From the NCBI GenBank assembly GCA_023014485.1, contig JAJOZX010001727.1:377001-441000 (forward strand): a stretch of DNA of 64,000 nt, given 5' to 3'. Positions 10,406 to 21,537 of the stretch are shown here, piece by piece (positions within the stretch are counted from its first letter, which is position 1; the number at the start of each line of letters is the position of its first letter). The notes beneath the pieces are model-generated. The model worked only from the letters and a program-made list of their open reading frames with translations, did not search any database and had not been told where the DNA came from. This DNA comes from Bathynomus jamesi. Lineage: Eukaryota; Arthropoda; Malacostraca; Isopoda; Cirolanidae. The translations under genes and the position numbers were made by a program.

Positions 10406-10447
<42 letters not shown>
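10406..10447. repeat. (AT)n microsatellite
   Basis: An AT run immediately precedes the Penelope-associated terminal repeat. A second run occupies about 10589-10638. Confidence 0.95.
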
Positions 10448-10451
<4 letters not shown>

Positions 10452-10536
10452 ATTATTTCACGAAAGTAACACGTGAAAAATATTTATGATGAATAAAACC
10501 ACGAAGGAAAGGAAACACAGATTGGTGCTCAAGCGC

Positions 10537-10558
10537 TTTCGTCTAATGACATCCTCAG
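10537..10558 (-). other. Hammerhead-ribozyme-like core beside a Penelope element
   Basis: The minus strand reads CTGAGGA, then U, a GUC/GAC stem with an AUUA loop, then GAAA, matching the CUGANGA...GAAA core. Stem III and a cleavage site are not convincing. The surrounding 10480-10590 segment recurs at 14490-14580 and 60806-60900. Confidence 0.4.
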
Positions 10559-10587
10559 GAACACTGAAGTACATAAAAGGGTTACAG

Positions 10588-10641
<54 letters not shown>

Positions 10642-10870
10642 ATAAACGAAGAAGTAAAAATAAAAATTAAAAATTGAAGGATTATCGGAGAGGCATACCG
10701 ATTTGTAAGGAAAAATATCGGTTTTTAGCACAAGATCAAATGAATGGTTTCAAAAATACAAATTTATACTGGAAATCTGCCCGGGTTTTAACACTCTGCC
10801 TTTTATGGTTAAGGTTCGATTTATATAAAAATAAAATGAAAATTAAAAGTTAATAGAGTAGCATACAAGT

Positions 10871-11840
10871 TTACCAAAGATTTAGCGTTCTGCCCTTCTT
10901 ATCTAAATCTGTTCTGAAGGAATTCAAAACAACAGGATCGAGTTGAAAAAGACCTTTGCTTATGTTGAAGTTATTTGTAAGTTGGATAATGGCAGATTCA
11001 AGAATATTTCTATTAACAATGTTGCTAGAGTGAAATAAAACTGAAGCATTATTCCAATCAATACAGTGGGATAACTCTGACAAATGGACAAAAAGGGCAC
11101 TGGACAACTCCCCTGTTCTAACGGAATATTGATGCTGTTTTATACGTGTGTGCAAATCCTTTCCCGTCTGACCTATGTAAAAGGAATCACATTGTTTACA
11201 ACCAATTTTATAGATAATGCCTGAATTATTGGTAGGGCTATTTTTTACTATGATATTTTTCACAATATTGTTATATGAAAATACTACATTAATATCCAAA
11301 AGTTTAAGTACATTAGCAATGCCTAAAAAGCCCGGGAAAAATGGAAGTACTAAAATATTTTTTGACAAAGTACGAGTGTTATTATTGACACGATAGAAAG
11401 TTCGTTTTGCCTTGTTGAGACAAGATTCCATAAACGCAGATGGATAACACAGATCACTTCCAATACCGTTGATTTTTTCTAATTCGGCATCGATGTATTC
11501 CGGACTGGCGATCCTAAGGGCGCGGAGAAACATTGAAGAAAAAATGTCCTTCTTAGTGCGGGTGTCATGTCCCTAGTAAAAGTGTACGTAGGACAAATTG
11601 TTTGTTTTTTCCGATAGATACTAAACTTAAAACCTGGGCTTTCCCTATGTACACGCACATCCAAGAATGGGATTGAATTGTCTTGTTCCACTTCTAAAGT
11701 AAACTTAATGGAGGGGACTTGATCATTTAACTGAAGGAGGAAGTTATCCAGGTCACGATTCATGGGCCAGATACACAAAATATCGTCAACGTACCGCAAC
11801 CAAGGGATGCCAACCCCCAGGATTCTCGGAATGTAAGTAA
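10871..11840 (-). pseudogene. Penelope-like element, 5'-truncated, minus copy (end of RT plus GIY-YIG endonuclease)
   Basis: The minus frame starts at 'RYVDDILCIWPMNRDLD', the catalytic YVDD of the reverse transcriptase (11799-11479). It changes to the -1 frame near the A-run at about 11618 and continues (11533-10871) through 'FSSMFLRALRIASPEYIDAE' to a GIY-YIG endonuclease: 'GIIYKIGC', 'CDSFYIGQTGKDL', 'RIKQHQYSVR', ending 'KKGRTLNLW'. The YIG motif is intact. The fingers and N-terminus are missing. The same frame break appears in the plus copy, so the parent was already defective or uses frame change; the former is likelier. Confidence 0.85.
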
Positions 11841-13261
11841 ATTATTAAAACCCACAAACCTGGCAACCCTATGCACCCTATTATTAGCTCGGTGGGCTCT
11901 ATTACTTATAAACTCTCCAAATGGCTTGTCAAAGTCTTGTCCCCCATTCTCGGAACTATCTCTGATTCACATGTAAAAAATTCCATGGATCTTACTGAAA
12001 AATTGAATAATGCACGTACTGAAACTAACGATAGATTGATCAGTTTTGACGTTTGTTCATTGTTTACAAAAGTGCCGATTGACGATATGCTTGACTTTCT
12101 CTCCCAAGAATTACATAAGTATGACCTGCCACTACCTTCACACATTGTTTTGGAACTTATTAAGCTTTGCATCAAAGACTGTAAATTCACTTTCAACAAC
12201 GAGTATTATCAACAAGTGTTTGGGATGGCCATGGGCAACCCCTTATCGCCCCTCCTCTCCAATATTTATATGGAGTTTTTCGAAATTACTTACATTCCGA
12301 GAATCCTGGGGGTTGGCATCCCTTGGCTGCGGTACGTCGACGATATTTTGTGTATCTGGCCCATGAATCGTGACCTGGATAACTTCCTCCTTCAGTTAAA
12401 TGATCAAGTCCCCTCCATTAAGTTTACTTTAGAAGTGGAACAAGACAATTCAATCCCATTCTTGGATGTGCGTGTACATAGGGAAAGCCCAGGTTTTAAG
12501 TTTAGTATCTACAGTATCGGAAATACACAAACAATTTGTCCTACGTACACTTTTACTCGGGACATGACACCCCCACTAAGAAGGACATTTTTTCTTCAAT
12601 GTTTCTCCGCGCCCTTAGGATCGCCAGTCCGGAATACATCGATGCCGAATTAGAAAAAATCAACGGTATTGGAAGTGATCTGTGTTATCCATCTGCGTTT
12701 ATGGAATCTTGTCTCAACAAGGCAAAACGAACTTTCTATCGTGTCAATAATAACACTCGTACTTTGTCAAAAAATATTTTAGTACTTCCATTTTTCCCGG
12801 GCTTTTTAGGCATTGCTAATGTACTTAAACTTTTGGATATTAATGTAGTATTTTCATATAACAATATTGTGAAAAATATCATAGTAAAAAATAGCCCTAC
12901 CAATAACTCAGGCATTATCTATAAAATTGGTTGTAAACAATGTGATTCCTTTTACATAGATCAGACGGGAAAGGATTTGCACACACGTATAAAACAGCAT
13001 CAATATTCCGTTAGAACAGGGGAGTTGTCCAGTGCCCTTTTTGTCCATTTGTCAGAGTTATCCCACTGTATTGATTGGAATAATGCTTCAATTTTATTTC
13101 ACTCTAGCAACATTGTTAATAGAAATATTCTTGAATCTGCCATTATCCAACTTACAAATGACTTCAACATAAGCAAAGGTCTTTTTCAACTCGATCCTGT
13201 TGTTTTGAATTCCTTCAGAACAGATTTAGATAAGAAGGGCAGAACGCTAAATCTTTGGTAA
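11841..13261 (+). pseudogene. Penelope-like element, plus copy (RT and GIY-YIG endonuclease)
   Basis: From 11847 the frame reads 'KTHKPGNPMHPIISSVGS', then 'FDVCSLFTKVPIDD', 'GMAMGNPLSPLLSNIYMEFF', and 'RYVDDILCIW', i.e. most RT motifs of a Penelope-like element. Near 12510 the sequence differs from the minus copy (extra bases giving 'SIYSIGNTQT'), and the frame breaks. A second ORF (12536-13261) carries the endonuclease, but with 'CDSFYIDQTG': the YIG glycine is replaced by aspartate. The N-terminal region is absent because the 5' side is cut by the inverted minus copy. Not functional. Confidence 0.85.
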
Positions 13262-13499
13262 ACTTGTATGCTACTGTATTAACTTTTAATTTTCATTTTA
13301 TTTTTATATAAATCGAACCTTAACCATAAAAGGCAGAGTGTTAAAACCCGGGCAGATTTCCAGTATAAATTTGTATTTTTGAAACCATTCATTTGATCTT
13401 GTGCTAAAAATCGATATTTTTCCTTACAAATCTGTATGCCTCTCCGATAATCCTTCAATTTTTAATTTTTATTTTTACTTCGTTTATTGCATATACCTT

Positions 13500-14400
13500 A
13501 CCTTATGAACCTTATGTTGTTTCGTGTGTTGGTCTCTCTTCACACGGAGGTCAAGCTGGTGGCCCCGCCTCTAGGTCTGGCCTGGTGGAGGAGCGAGTTA
13601 CTTTCTTGCGCTCTCCACCGTACATAGCCAGGCACGCCCGGCTCATCTGGTACTGTCCTGAGCCAGGCATCCAGTCTTTTCTTGAAGACTTCAACTTTGA
13701 CCCCCGTTACGTTTCTGAGGTCCTTAGGAAGCTGGTTGAAAAGTCTTGGCCCCCTGACAACCAAGCTATTTTCCTTCAGGGTTGAGGAGGTCCCTTGTCG
13801 TGCTTTTAATTTGGGAACACTACACATTCTGCCTTTCCTATTTTCCAGTGTTGTTTGAATGGTAATTGGGTTTAGTTTTAGGTTTGGTACCAGTTTTTCG
13901 ATCATTTTCCATATGTAGATTATGATGTACCTCTCTCTTCTTCTTTCCAGTGAGTACAGATTTAGTTTACGTAGTCTTTCCCAGTAGTTGAGTTCTTTGC
14001 AGCCATCAATCTTGGCTGTGAAATGCCTTTGCGTTTCTTCTAGTTTATTAGTTTCTTCCTTTTTATATGGGGACGTCAAAACTGAGCAGTATTCAAGTTT
14101 TGGTATAATCAGTGTTTTTAGCAGGGGAATCATTACTGTCCTGTCCCTTCTCTTGAACGTTCTTAGAACCTGTCCGGCGACTCTTTTTGCTTTATTTATC
14201 GCTATCTGATTTTGTGTTTCGAATTTCGCATCATCTGTCATTATTATCCCGAGATCAATCGCTTTCATGCTTCTCTGAATTTCCTGTCTATCTGGAGCAT
14301 AATATGCAGTCTGTTTAAGTTCTTCTTTTCTACCATATCTCAAGAGCTGAAATTTCTCGGCGTTGAATGACATGTTGTTGTCTTCTGACCATTTGTATAT
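13500..14400 (-). mobile_element. Non-LTR retrotransposon 3' fragment (RT thumb and C-terminal domain)
   Basis: The minus ORF (within 14811-13540) encodes 'WSEDNNMSFNAEKFQLLRYG', 'LGIIMTDDAKF', 'IPKLEYCS', 'YWERLRKLNLYSLERRRERY', 'IYIWKMIE', 'VRGPRLFNQLPKDLRN' and 'FKKRLDAWL..VPDEP'. This is the RT C-terminal region of a LINE common in crustacean genomes. The upstream part of that ORF, over (AT)n and a Penelope terminal repeat, is read-through, not coding. The same 3' end recurs at 17410-17612. Confidence 0.8.
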
Positions 14401-14419
14401 TTTGTATATATTGCATTTG

Positions 14420-14455
<36 letters not shown>

Positions 14456-14504
14456 TTTTGTAACCTATATATAGGCTGTAACCCTTTTATGTACTTCAGT
14501 GTTC

Positions 14505-14526
14505 CTGAGGATGTCATTAGACGAAA
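14505..14526 (+). other. Hammerhead-ribozyme-like core (same terminal unit, opposite orientation)
   Basis: CTGAGGA, then T, GTC-ATTA-GAC stem, GAAA. The flanking unit 14490-14580 is the reverse complement of 10480-10590, and is followed by (AT)n at 14574-14618. Confidence 0.4.
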
Positions 14527-14568
14527 GCGCTTGAGCACCAATCTGTGTTTCCTTTCCTTCGTGGTTTT

Positions 14569-14619
<51 letters not shown>

Positions 14620-14620
<1 letters not shown>

Positions 14621-15150
14621 TATACGGGCGAAACTTTAGAGATATACTGTATCATAAGTAAAGCAATCATAACACAGGTCAACAAAAAAACTTTTTTTTT
14701 CGTTGCCAAGGAAATTCGTACGAATTTAGGGTATTTTGGGGTTGCTGAATTCCAAAATGAAAGTAGTTTTTCTGATTTGGCTCTAGTTCTTGAGATAATG
14801 AATACCCTCAATTAATAGGAAACGTAACCATAACGCGTGCATATGGGAAACTACCGGAACATTCTAGATGGTGAGACCGAATAAAATGCCATTATGTATT
14901 TCATGTGTTTACTTTTGTATGATTTGAGACAATTTCAATGCGATTTGTAAGTAGGCTCCGCCTGAACATTAAATTTTTTGCATTTTTACGTGTTTCAATG
15001 GGGTACCAATTATCTCATAAATTAGAGCCAATCTAGCAAAACCGATGTCATATTCGGAATCAGCACCACAAAGTTACCCCAAAATCACTCTAATATGATT
15101 GGCAATAAAATGAGTGTTGAGCAGTGTAATTTATTTATTGCTTCATACTC
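14620..15150. repeat. Old imperfect inverted repeat, no gene
   Basis: About 14728-14810 and 15003-15090 are imperfect reverse complements sharing blocks such as TTTTGGGGT, CTGATT and GGCTCTA. Probably an ancient small transposon. No ORF is credible. Confidence 0.5.
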
Positions 15151-15154
15151 GTAA

Positions 15155-15800
15155 AGGTGCTGGGAATATTCGGTCTTGGAAAATTCGGTCTTGGAAAATT
15201 CGGTCTCGGAAAATTGAAGTAAATCTACTGTATGAGCTCAGATAGCAAAAAATATTTAAATCACATTTGCCAGCTATAATGAAAACATAAACGAGAATTT
15301 GAAAAGATTTATTAAAGGAATTGTTTTGTTGTTTAAAACTTAAAACTAGAAAAGATACCCTAAATAATGAGTAAAACATAAAAGAAGATTCGGTCTTGGA
15401 AGATTCGGTCTTGAGACTCGAAAAGAAAAGTTAAAATGAAATTAAGCTTATGAACAACAGATTTTAAGAAGGCAATTTTATCACTTTGAACATACTTTTG
15501 CGCGAGTATTTCGATGCGCGATTCGAGTGTTTCATATTTTGTCTTTTTACTTGGCTTCTCTCCTCGTTGCAAATGTGAAATTTTAGTCTGCTTGTAACTG
15601 ATGATTTCAATGCCGAATGAAATGCTTCAAGGGCATTATTAGTTCGGGGCAATTTTTTTGACGTAACCTAACCTAACCTAACCTAACCGAAATTTCCAAG
15701 ACTTAACCTAACCTAACCAAAATTTCCAAGATCGAATTTCCTGAGACCGAATTTTCAAGACCGAATTTTCCGAGACTGAATTTTCTGGACACCACTCGTA
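15155..15800. mobile_element. MULE-like element with iterated subterminal repeats
   Basis: Both ends carry runs of TTCGGTCTTGGAAAA-type units: three at 15168-15216 and the complement, three to four, at 15722-15784, plus two internal units at 15389-15415. A minus ORF (15652-15464) begins 'PRTNNALEAFHSALKSSV', resembling the PRTNN.xE motif near the C-terminus of Mutator-like transposases. The rest of the transposase is missing. Confidence 0.55.
15663..15718. repeat. Interstitial CCTAA (TTAGG) telomere-type repeats
   Basis: Four CCTAA units, a 20-base gap, then about three more, inside the MULE-like element. TTAGG is the arthropod telomeric unit. Confidence 0.8.
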
Positions 15801-15889
15801 AAATATATATGAAACAGGTTGAAATATCCCATCAATACAGACAGTATGGTTTATGAATATACTCGTATATTATACATATACCGCATTGC

Positions 15890-15951
<62 letters not shown>

Positions 15952-16250
15952 AGCAAAAAATCCTAAATTTATTTAGCGTTTTAGCACAGATGACGCATAT
16001 TATGTCATCCAGAAAAATATTTTTTGTGTCAATATCTACGTCACAACATTCGAGTTACTATCTAAAATTGCACAATGCCGTCAGGGAGCAGAAAATCATC
16101 CTCATGGGGAGTAGCGACCGGGTAGGGGGTTCCGTACGCTAAAGTGTTAATAACGGATCTCTTCAAATTATCATTGAATTAAGGAACCAGATCCATGTTT
16201 GGTCCAGTTATTTGTTTTTTTTAAATTATTGCAACAGCAAAACTAATATA
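15801..16250. other. No gene; (GA)n at 15893-15949
   Basis: A pure GA tract of about 28 units within AT-rich sequence. No conserved ORF seen. Confidence 0.6.
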
Positions 16251-17392
16251 CAGAGGGTTGATAAAAGTAAATAGACAGCACGATGACTGTCCTCAAGAAC
16301 AGATGGCAAAGTTCATCAATAGAATGCCAGAACGTATGTCGGCTTTACATAATGCAAAAGGGGAACCAACACGATTCTAAATACAGGGTGTACATAAAGT
16401 CAGGATCTATTTTTGTGAAGCACTTGGAAATTATATGGAATTCAATCATAAAATGATAAAGTGGTAACATTTATTAAATAATTAAGAGTAGGATTCGACG
16501 TGACGCCCATCAGTATCCCTGCACAGCTCAAATCGTTTCGCAGCATTTCTAAACACATTCTGGAGCATTTGCGGGGTTATGTTATCTGCAGCAGTTCGTA
16601 TACGTGTACGTAAGTTTTCAAGACTCGTAATCTTCGTCTGATAGACGTGCGATTTGATAAAGCCCATGCAAAGAAATCTAAAGGGGTTAAATCTGGTGAT
16701 CTCGCTGGCCAAGGTCTGTTGCTTCCGCGTCCGATCCAGCGATTTGGAAAACGTCCATTTAGATAATCCTGAACAATTCTGGCATAGTGACAAGGAGCAC
16801 CATCATGTTGATAGACGACGGTACTAACAATCCTATCCCCGTCGTCTATCAACATGATGGTGCTCCTTGTCACTATGCCAAAATTGTTCAGGATTATCTA
16901 AATGGACGTTTTCCAAATCGCTGGATCGGACGCGGAAGTAACCAAAGACCTTGGCCAGCGAGATCACCAGATTTAACCGCTTTAGATTTCTTTGCATGGG
17001 GCTTTATCAAATCGCACGTCTATCAGACGAAGATTACGAGTCTTGAAAACTTACGTACACGTATACGAACTGCTGCAGATAACATAACCCCGCAAATGCT
17101 CCAGAATGTGTTTAGAAATGCTGCGGAACGATTTGAGCTGTGCAGGGATACTGATGGGCGTCACGTCGAATCCTACTCTTAATTATTTAATAAATGTTAC
17201 CACTTTATCATTTTATGATTGAATTCCATATAATTTCCAAGTGCTTCACAAAAATAGATCCTGACTTTATGTACACCCTGTACAGTATATTGATTCAGTA
17301 AATCCGTTATTATTTACTGACTTTTACAGTACATATTATCAAATATAAAACTAGGGAAAAACCGAAGGCGTCTATTTACTTTTATCAACCCT
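16251..17392. mobile_element. Tc1-like relic hosting a nested fold-back mariner
   Basis: Outer inverted ends are AGGGTTGATAAAAGTAAATA at about 16254 and the complement ending at 17392. Just inside, plus bases 16304-16380 encode the typical Tc1 transposase C-terminus 'MAKFINRMPERMSALHNA', then 'KGEPTRF' and stop. The remaining transposase is absent. The fold-back mariner sits at a TA at 16382-16383. Confidence 0.7.
16384..17280. mobile_element. Fold-back Tc1/mariner DD41D element, copy 2
   Basis: An 897-base palindromic element with the same termini and arms as 1458-2355. It encodes 'QHDGAPCHYAKIVQDYLNGR', 'WPARSPDLTALDFFAWGF' and 'DGRHVESYS' on both strands. The central asymmetric loop is the reverse complement of that in copy 1 (here GGTACTAACAATCCTATCCC), so it is the same element inserted in the opposite orientation. 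It is flanked by TA. Confidence 0.85.
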
Positions 17393-17409
17393 ATTCGTAT
17401 ATACCTCGT

Positions 17410-17612
17410 TAACCTCATTAAGGTTCCGTGCGTTGGTCTCTCTTTACACGAAGGTCAAGCTGGTGGTTTCGCCTCTAGGTCTGGCTTGGTGGAGGAGCGA
17501 GTTGCTCTCGCGCTCTCCACCGCACATAGCCAGGTACACCCCACTCATCTGGTACCGTCCTGAGCCAGGCATCTAGTCTTCTTTTGAAGACTTCAACTTT
17601 GACCCCTGTAAC
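17410..17612 (-). mobile_element. LINE 3' end fragment (same family as 13500-14400)
   Basis: The minus strand encodes 'VTGVKVEVFKRRLDAWLRTV' and 'PDEWGVPGYVRWRA', followed by the shared 3' untranslated sequence. It is cut at its 5' side by an (AT)n tract at 17616-17656. Confidence 0.75.
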
Positions 17613-17660
<48 letters not shown>

Positions 17661-17997
17661 TCGTATATATTCAGTCATTCAACTAAAGTGTCAGTGAGAG
17701 GTTTTAGCTGGAAACAAAATGGAATGGGGGTGACTTGTTGAAGCACCTTCATGGAACATTTTGAGCCCCGAAGCTAAATAGTTAACATTTATTTTATTTT
17801 TAATAGCGCGTACGAACAGCTGCACACGTTTGTTTTTCTTCTTGTATTTTATCGCAATTTATATGAATGAAAAAACATTTTCAAGTCAATAATTCTTCGA
17901 GTACCTGCATTTTATCACGATTTATATACTTGTATAGGAAACTAATTTTCGAAATAAAAGTTTTTCAGGTAGTTGTTTCATTGTGATTTATATACAT

Positions 17998-18088
<91 letters not shown>

Positions 18089-18444
18089 CCGTCTGAATGT
18101 TTTCTTCATATTTGATCATGCAGTCATCGGGTCCCAGATGGCAGCAGAGAGACGCCGCATTCTGCTTACGGCGGAAATTGCGGACGTGTTTTAATGTTGG
18201 CAGTTGTTTTTAAAAAGAGTTTTCAAATATATTATAAGATAGAGTTGCGGCTACAAAATCTGAAAATTTATTTATTTCATAATTTGCAATTTTTATGTTT
18301 TTCAAAAGGTTTTTTAATGTACAGTTTTAATTATAACCTTTTGTCCGGTTTTACCTTATGAAAAAAATGTTTGAACGTTATATATATATATATATATACA
18401 CTGAATGGTTTTACAAAGTAGGCGGTGTTTTGGATGATATATAT
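17613..18444. other. No gene; (AT)n at 17616-17656 and (GA)n at 18009-18085
   Basis: Two long microsatellites separated by AT-rich unique-looking sequence. No ORF of note. Confidence 0.6.
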
Positions 18445-18938
18445 TAGTGGTGGACCGGATATCCGCATCATTTTTAACATCCGCATCCGCACTTCTGACT
18501 CGGATGTTATGCGGATATTACCTCTAATAAATTATGCAATTTACAATTAAATTAGCTTATAAAGTAGCTTATAAGGCCCAATCATGCACATTTCATGTAA
18601 AGTATTAATTATTAATGAACAAACAAATATATAAACCTCAAAATATAAATAGCTGGTAACAGAAAATTGAATGAAACTTGTTTCATTGAATTTTCTGTGG
18701 CTGAAACTCTTGAGAAAGTTATTATTTTTATCATAATGAAAACATTAATATTAATTTTAATTCTTATGCATTGCCTGCCATAATAGTAATATCGCGAAAT
18801 TTGAAAAATTATGTCATATATTCATAATTCTATATTATATTGATAGATCAACTAAATATCCGCATCCGCGGATATTGAAATTAAAGATCCGCATCCTCAT
18901 CCGCAGATGTTGAAAAACTGACATCCTGTCCACCACTA
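18445..18938. mobile_element. Small hAT-like element with GGATGC/GCATCC subterminal repeats
   Basis: Ends TAGTGGTGGAC and GTCCACCACTA. Subterminal ATCCGCATC-type units lie inside both ends. About 494 bases, non-coding; flanked by AT-rich sequence. Related to the elements at 54360-55286 and 57996-59263 by design and motif. Confidence 0.7.
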
Positions 18939-19189
18939 ATATATATATATATGAGATGCAGTACAGTAATATGCTGCTACTTCCGAAACATTGTAGTTTG
19001 CAAGGAAAGTATGTACAATATTTTGGAGTCGTTTCCTTACGTATTCATCCTCATCATTCTCCTTAAATATTTTATTAAATATAATTATTACTGTAGTTGT
19101 ATGTTAATATTTTTAGAGTAATTTCTCTTTAAAATTTAAATCAAATAAATTGCTTTGCAACAAAGTTTTCCGATCTAACTTCAGTTTTG

Positions 19190-19410
19190 TCATTGCATAT
19201 TTATTCTATTCAAACAGTATTGGATTTAAATCGTACAAATGTCTTGCTCTAATTGGTCAGCCTTTGGAAGAAATGAAACATGGTCCCTGATTGGACAATT
19301 CATAGCGTTCTGAGCACTCTTTAGTGAGAGATTTACAGGCCCCGCCTCTGTAGGTGGAGACTACCTGGAAGTGACAAACATTTTCAGATGTCGTCCCGTT
19401 ACTATTGCGT
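19190..19410. repeat. Dispersed promoter-like segment, copy 1
   Basis: Contains ATTGGTCAG, GATTGGACAATTCAT, CCCCGCCTC and GGTGGAGAC blocks shared in order with 44195-44445. ATTGG is an inverted CCAAT box and CCCCGCCTC is GC-box-like. No ORF follows. Confidence 0.6.
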
Positions 19411-19419
19411 AAGAATATA

Positions 19420-20315
19420 CAGGGTGTTCATAAAAGATCTGAACGATTTCAATCTTTATTAATGTGATAACCAAATAACATACAAAGAAACAAGTTTGTC
19501 CGTGTGACTCCGCACAGCTAAAAGTTTTACTGAACATTCAAAAAAGAGGACGTTCCCGAAGACATCCTACCCCCCCCCCCCCCCCCGGGGGCAGTGGGCG
19601 TCGAAACTGTCGTGGAAATAAACTATGTCTATTAGAGTGGGTTTTTATTTTCATATTTTGACCTTCACGTAGAAAAAAAAGGTGAAGTTTTTTGCATTCG
19701 TAAGCACTAGCTGTGGCAACAAGCGACAAACCCACAACAAAGACTAAGATCAAACACTGTCACTGCAGGTTAAAGACTGGCCAACCACCGGTCACCGTCA
19801 TAGTTGTCAACACACGTAAATAATATAGCGAAAGTGGCTAGATTATGGTTGAAAATTGCTAAAATGACTTAAATGCAGGACAGTTTCATCTTTTTTTCCG
19901 TGAAGAAAATGATGGAAGCTGAAATTCCGGACTTTTGAAGAATTTTAAAAATTACTTCCGGATGAAGATTTCGAGACCTAAATGGAGGACATGTCCGGGA
20001 AAATACGGACGTATGGCAACCCTAAGTTTTACACACATCTTTAATAAACTTCAACATGTGCGCCATTGGTCGCCCGTACAACATCCAATCGATATTCAAT
20101 TTCTCGCCATGTGCGTTCAAGCATGCCAGCATCGACCATCGCTATTGCATCCCTGATCCTGATTCGCAGTTCATGGATGTTGACAACTTTGGTCTTGTAC
20201 AAATAAAAAACTTTATTCGTTGCTCTATCGCTTACACATGCTTCATGATTTATATCTTATTTAGTATGAAAAATATTAACGAATCAAATCGTTCAGGTCT
20301 TTTATGAACGCACTG
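19420..20315 (-). mobile_element. Tc1/mariner relic (DD41D type), deleted and invaded
   Basis: The ends CAGGGTGTTCATAAAAGATC and TCAGGTCTTTTATGAACGCA form an inverted pair. Minus bases about 20220-20035 encode the transposase C-terminus 'ELRIRIRDAIAMVDAGMLER' and end 'GAHVEVY'. The catalytic core is gone and a piece of Penelope terminal repeat lies at 19585-19700. Confidence 0.65.
19585..19700 (+). repeat. Fragment of the Penelope terminal repeat seen at 26094-26169 and 27414-27490
   Basis: GGGCGTCGAAACTGTCGTGG, then AATAAACTATGTCTATTAGA and the GTGGGTTTTTATT tail. It follows a 19-base poly-C/G tract, and continues into sequence also seen inverted at 25940-25985. Confidence 0.7.
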
Positions 20316-21499
20316 TATTATATATACACAATGTATATACTCATATATTCAGTGATTATTTTATTGACTTAACTTTCCGCCATTATATATTTAAAATTTA
20401 TTTGCTGTTCGTTTTTCTCCATTTATCTTTAGCGTTGCTACTTTATTCAAGATTTATGCTCGCGCAGATTTCATGTTTTCTCTGGTCTTCATTCTGTTTA
20501 AGATCATTTACAGTTTTACACCTTATATTCATACAATGTTCATATTCTGCTGTACGTTTACTTTAGTTATTAGTTATTTCTTTTTTTTTTTTTGCTTATA
20601 TCTTCACTGTTGAGATGTTTTCAAACGTTATTTTTAAATTTCCTTTTCCACTTCATTTTATCATTATTTATTTATTTATAATATAAATGCAAATCTGACC
20701 CCCACTTTTTTCACATCGTCAAAAATAAACGTACGTTTAATCTAAATACTTGAGATTAGGTTTTGAATATTGATGTTTTGGAGAATGGTGTCTGAAGCCC
20801 ATATGTGCGTTTTAATTTTACAGTCGGACGCTATAAGACTCGTGTATTATGCAATCACAAAAGGAAATGTGTATATATATATGAATAAGCAGTTCTTTAT
20901 TTAAGAGTTAAATTGATTTCTTAAGTTATTTTTAGCTTTGAAAACATTGATGGTTTCCGACTTCTTTCTTTGATGTTTACTATACTGTCACGAACACGAG
21001 ACTTCACGTCAGACCAAAGGGCGCTTCAACGGTATACTTTTCCTGCTTATATTAACGCTTGAATGAACCTTACGCGAGTCAACGTTTACATTTCTTTACG
21101 CATCAAACCAATTCACTTATTGTGTCTTGGTTATTTGTTTAACCTTAATTTACCTCACATTATTAACCCAAAGTACGTGAATATAAATGAAACTCAAAAT
21201 TCGTCTGACAATGGATTTAAATGTAATTATTTACCTCATACTTTTAATCGTGTTTTAGTTATAAATGTTATTAGTTAATATGTAATATTATTTATAAATG
21301 TATATTATTTCACTATCATTAGGAATAATATAGGAAATTTAATAAGTTATTAATTAATTATAGTTTCGGGTTTTTTATGCAGGAAGGAGGGGCCAAGGGC
21401 GAATGTCCGCAAAAGCGACCCCTCCTCCTCACATGATCTTATGTTGTCACACGGCACGCAGATTTCGTCATCTCGCGATATTTTACGTGTTATATTTAC

Positions 21500-21537
<38 letters not shown>

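Larger units (their letters stand above)
10634..13496. repeat. Large inverted repeat made of two Penelope-like 3' halves (head-to-head)
   Basis: The left arm, about 10634-11840, is the reverse complement of the right arm, about 12286-13496, with a 445-base spacer (11841-12285) found only on the plus copy. Both arms extend past the ORF ends through a shared 3' untranslated region of about 220 bases. Sequence identity is high by eye, with scattered substitutions. Confidence 0.9.

Noticed and set aside
11871..13261. Telomerase-like reverse transcriptase host gene
   Set aside because: The RT is Penelope-type with a GIY-YIG endonuclease, truncated, and present as inverted duplicates; clearly mobile DNA.
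14363..14815. 150-residue plus-strand ORF with Ile-Tyr runs
   Set aside because: Produced by (AT)n tracts and the antisense of a LINE and a Penelope terminal unit; no conserved domain.
15893..15949. Possible regulatory GAGA-factor array
   Set aside because: A perfect (GA)n microsatellite with no gene nearby; nothing supports a regulatory role.
19566..19590. Poly-C/G tracts (also 29147-29158, 44364-44375, 53330-53347) as G-quadruplex regulators
   Set aside because: They are homopolymer runs at element edges or in introns and of uncertain length in assembly; no promoter context.
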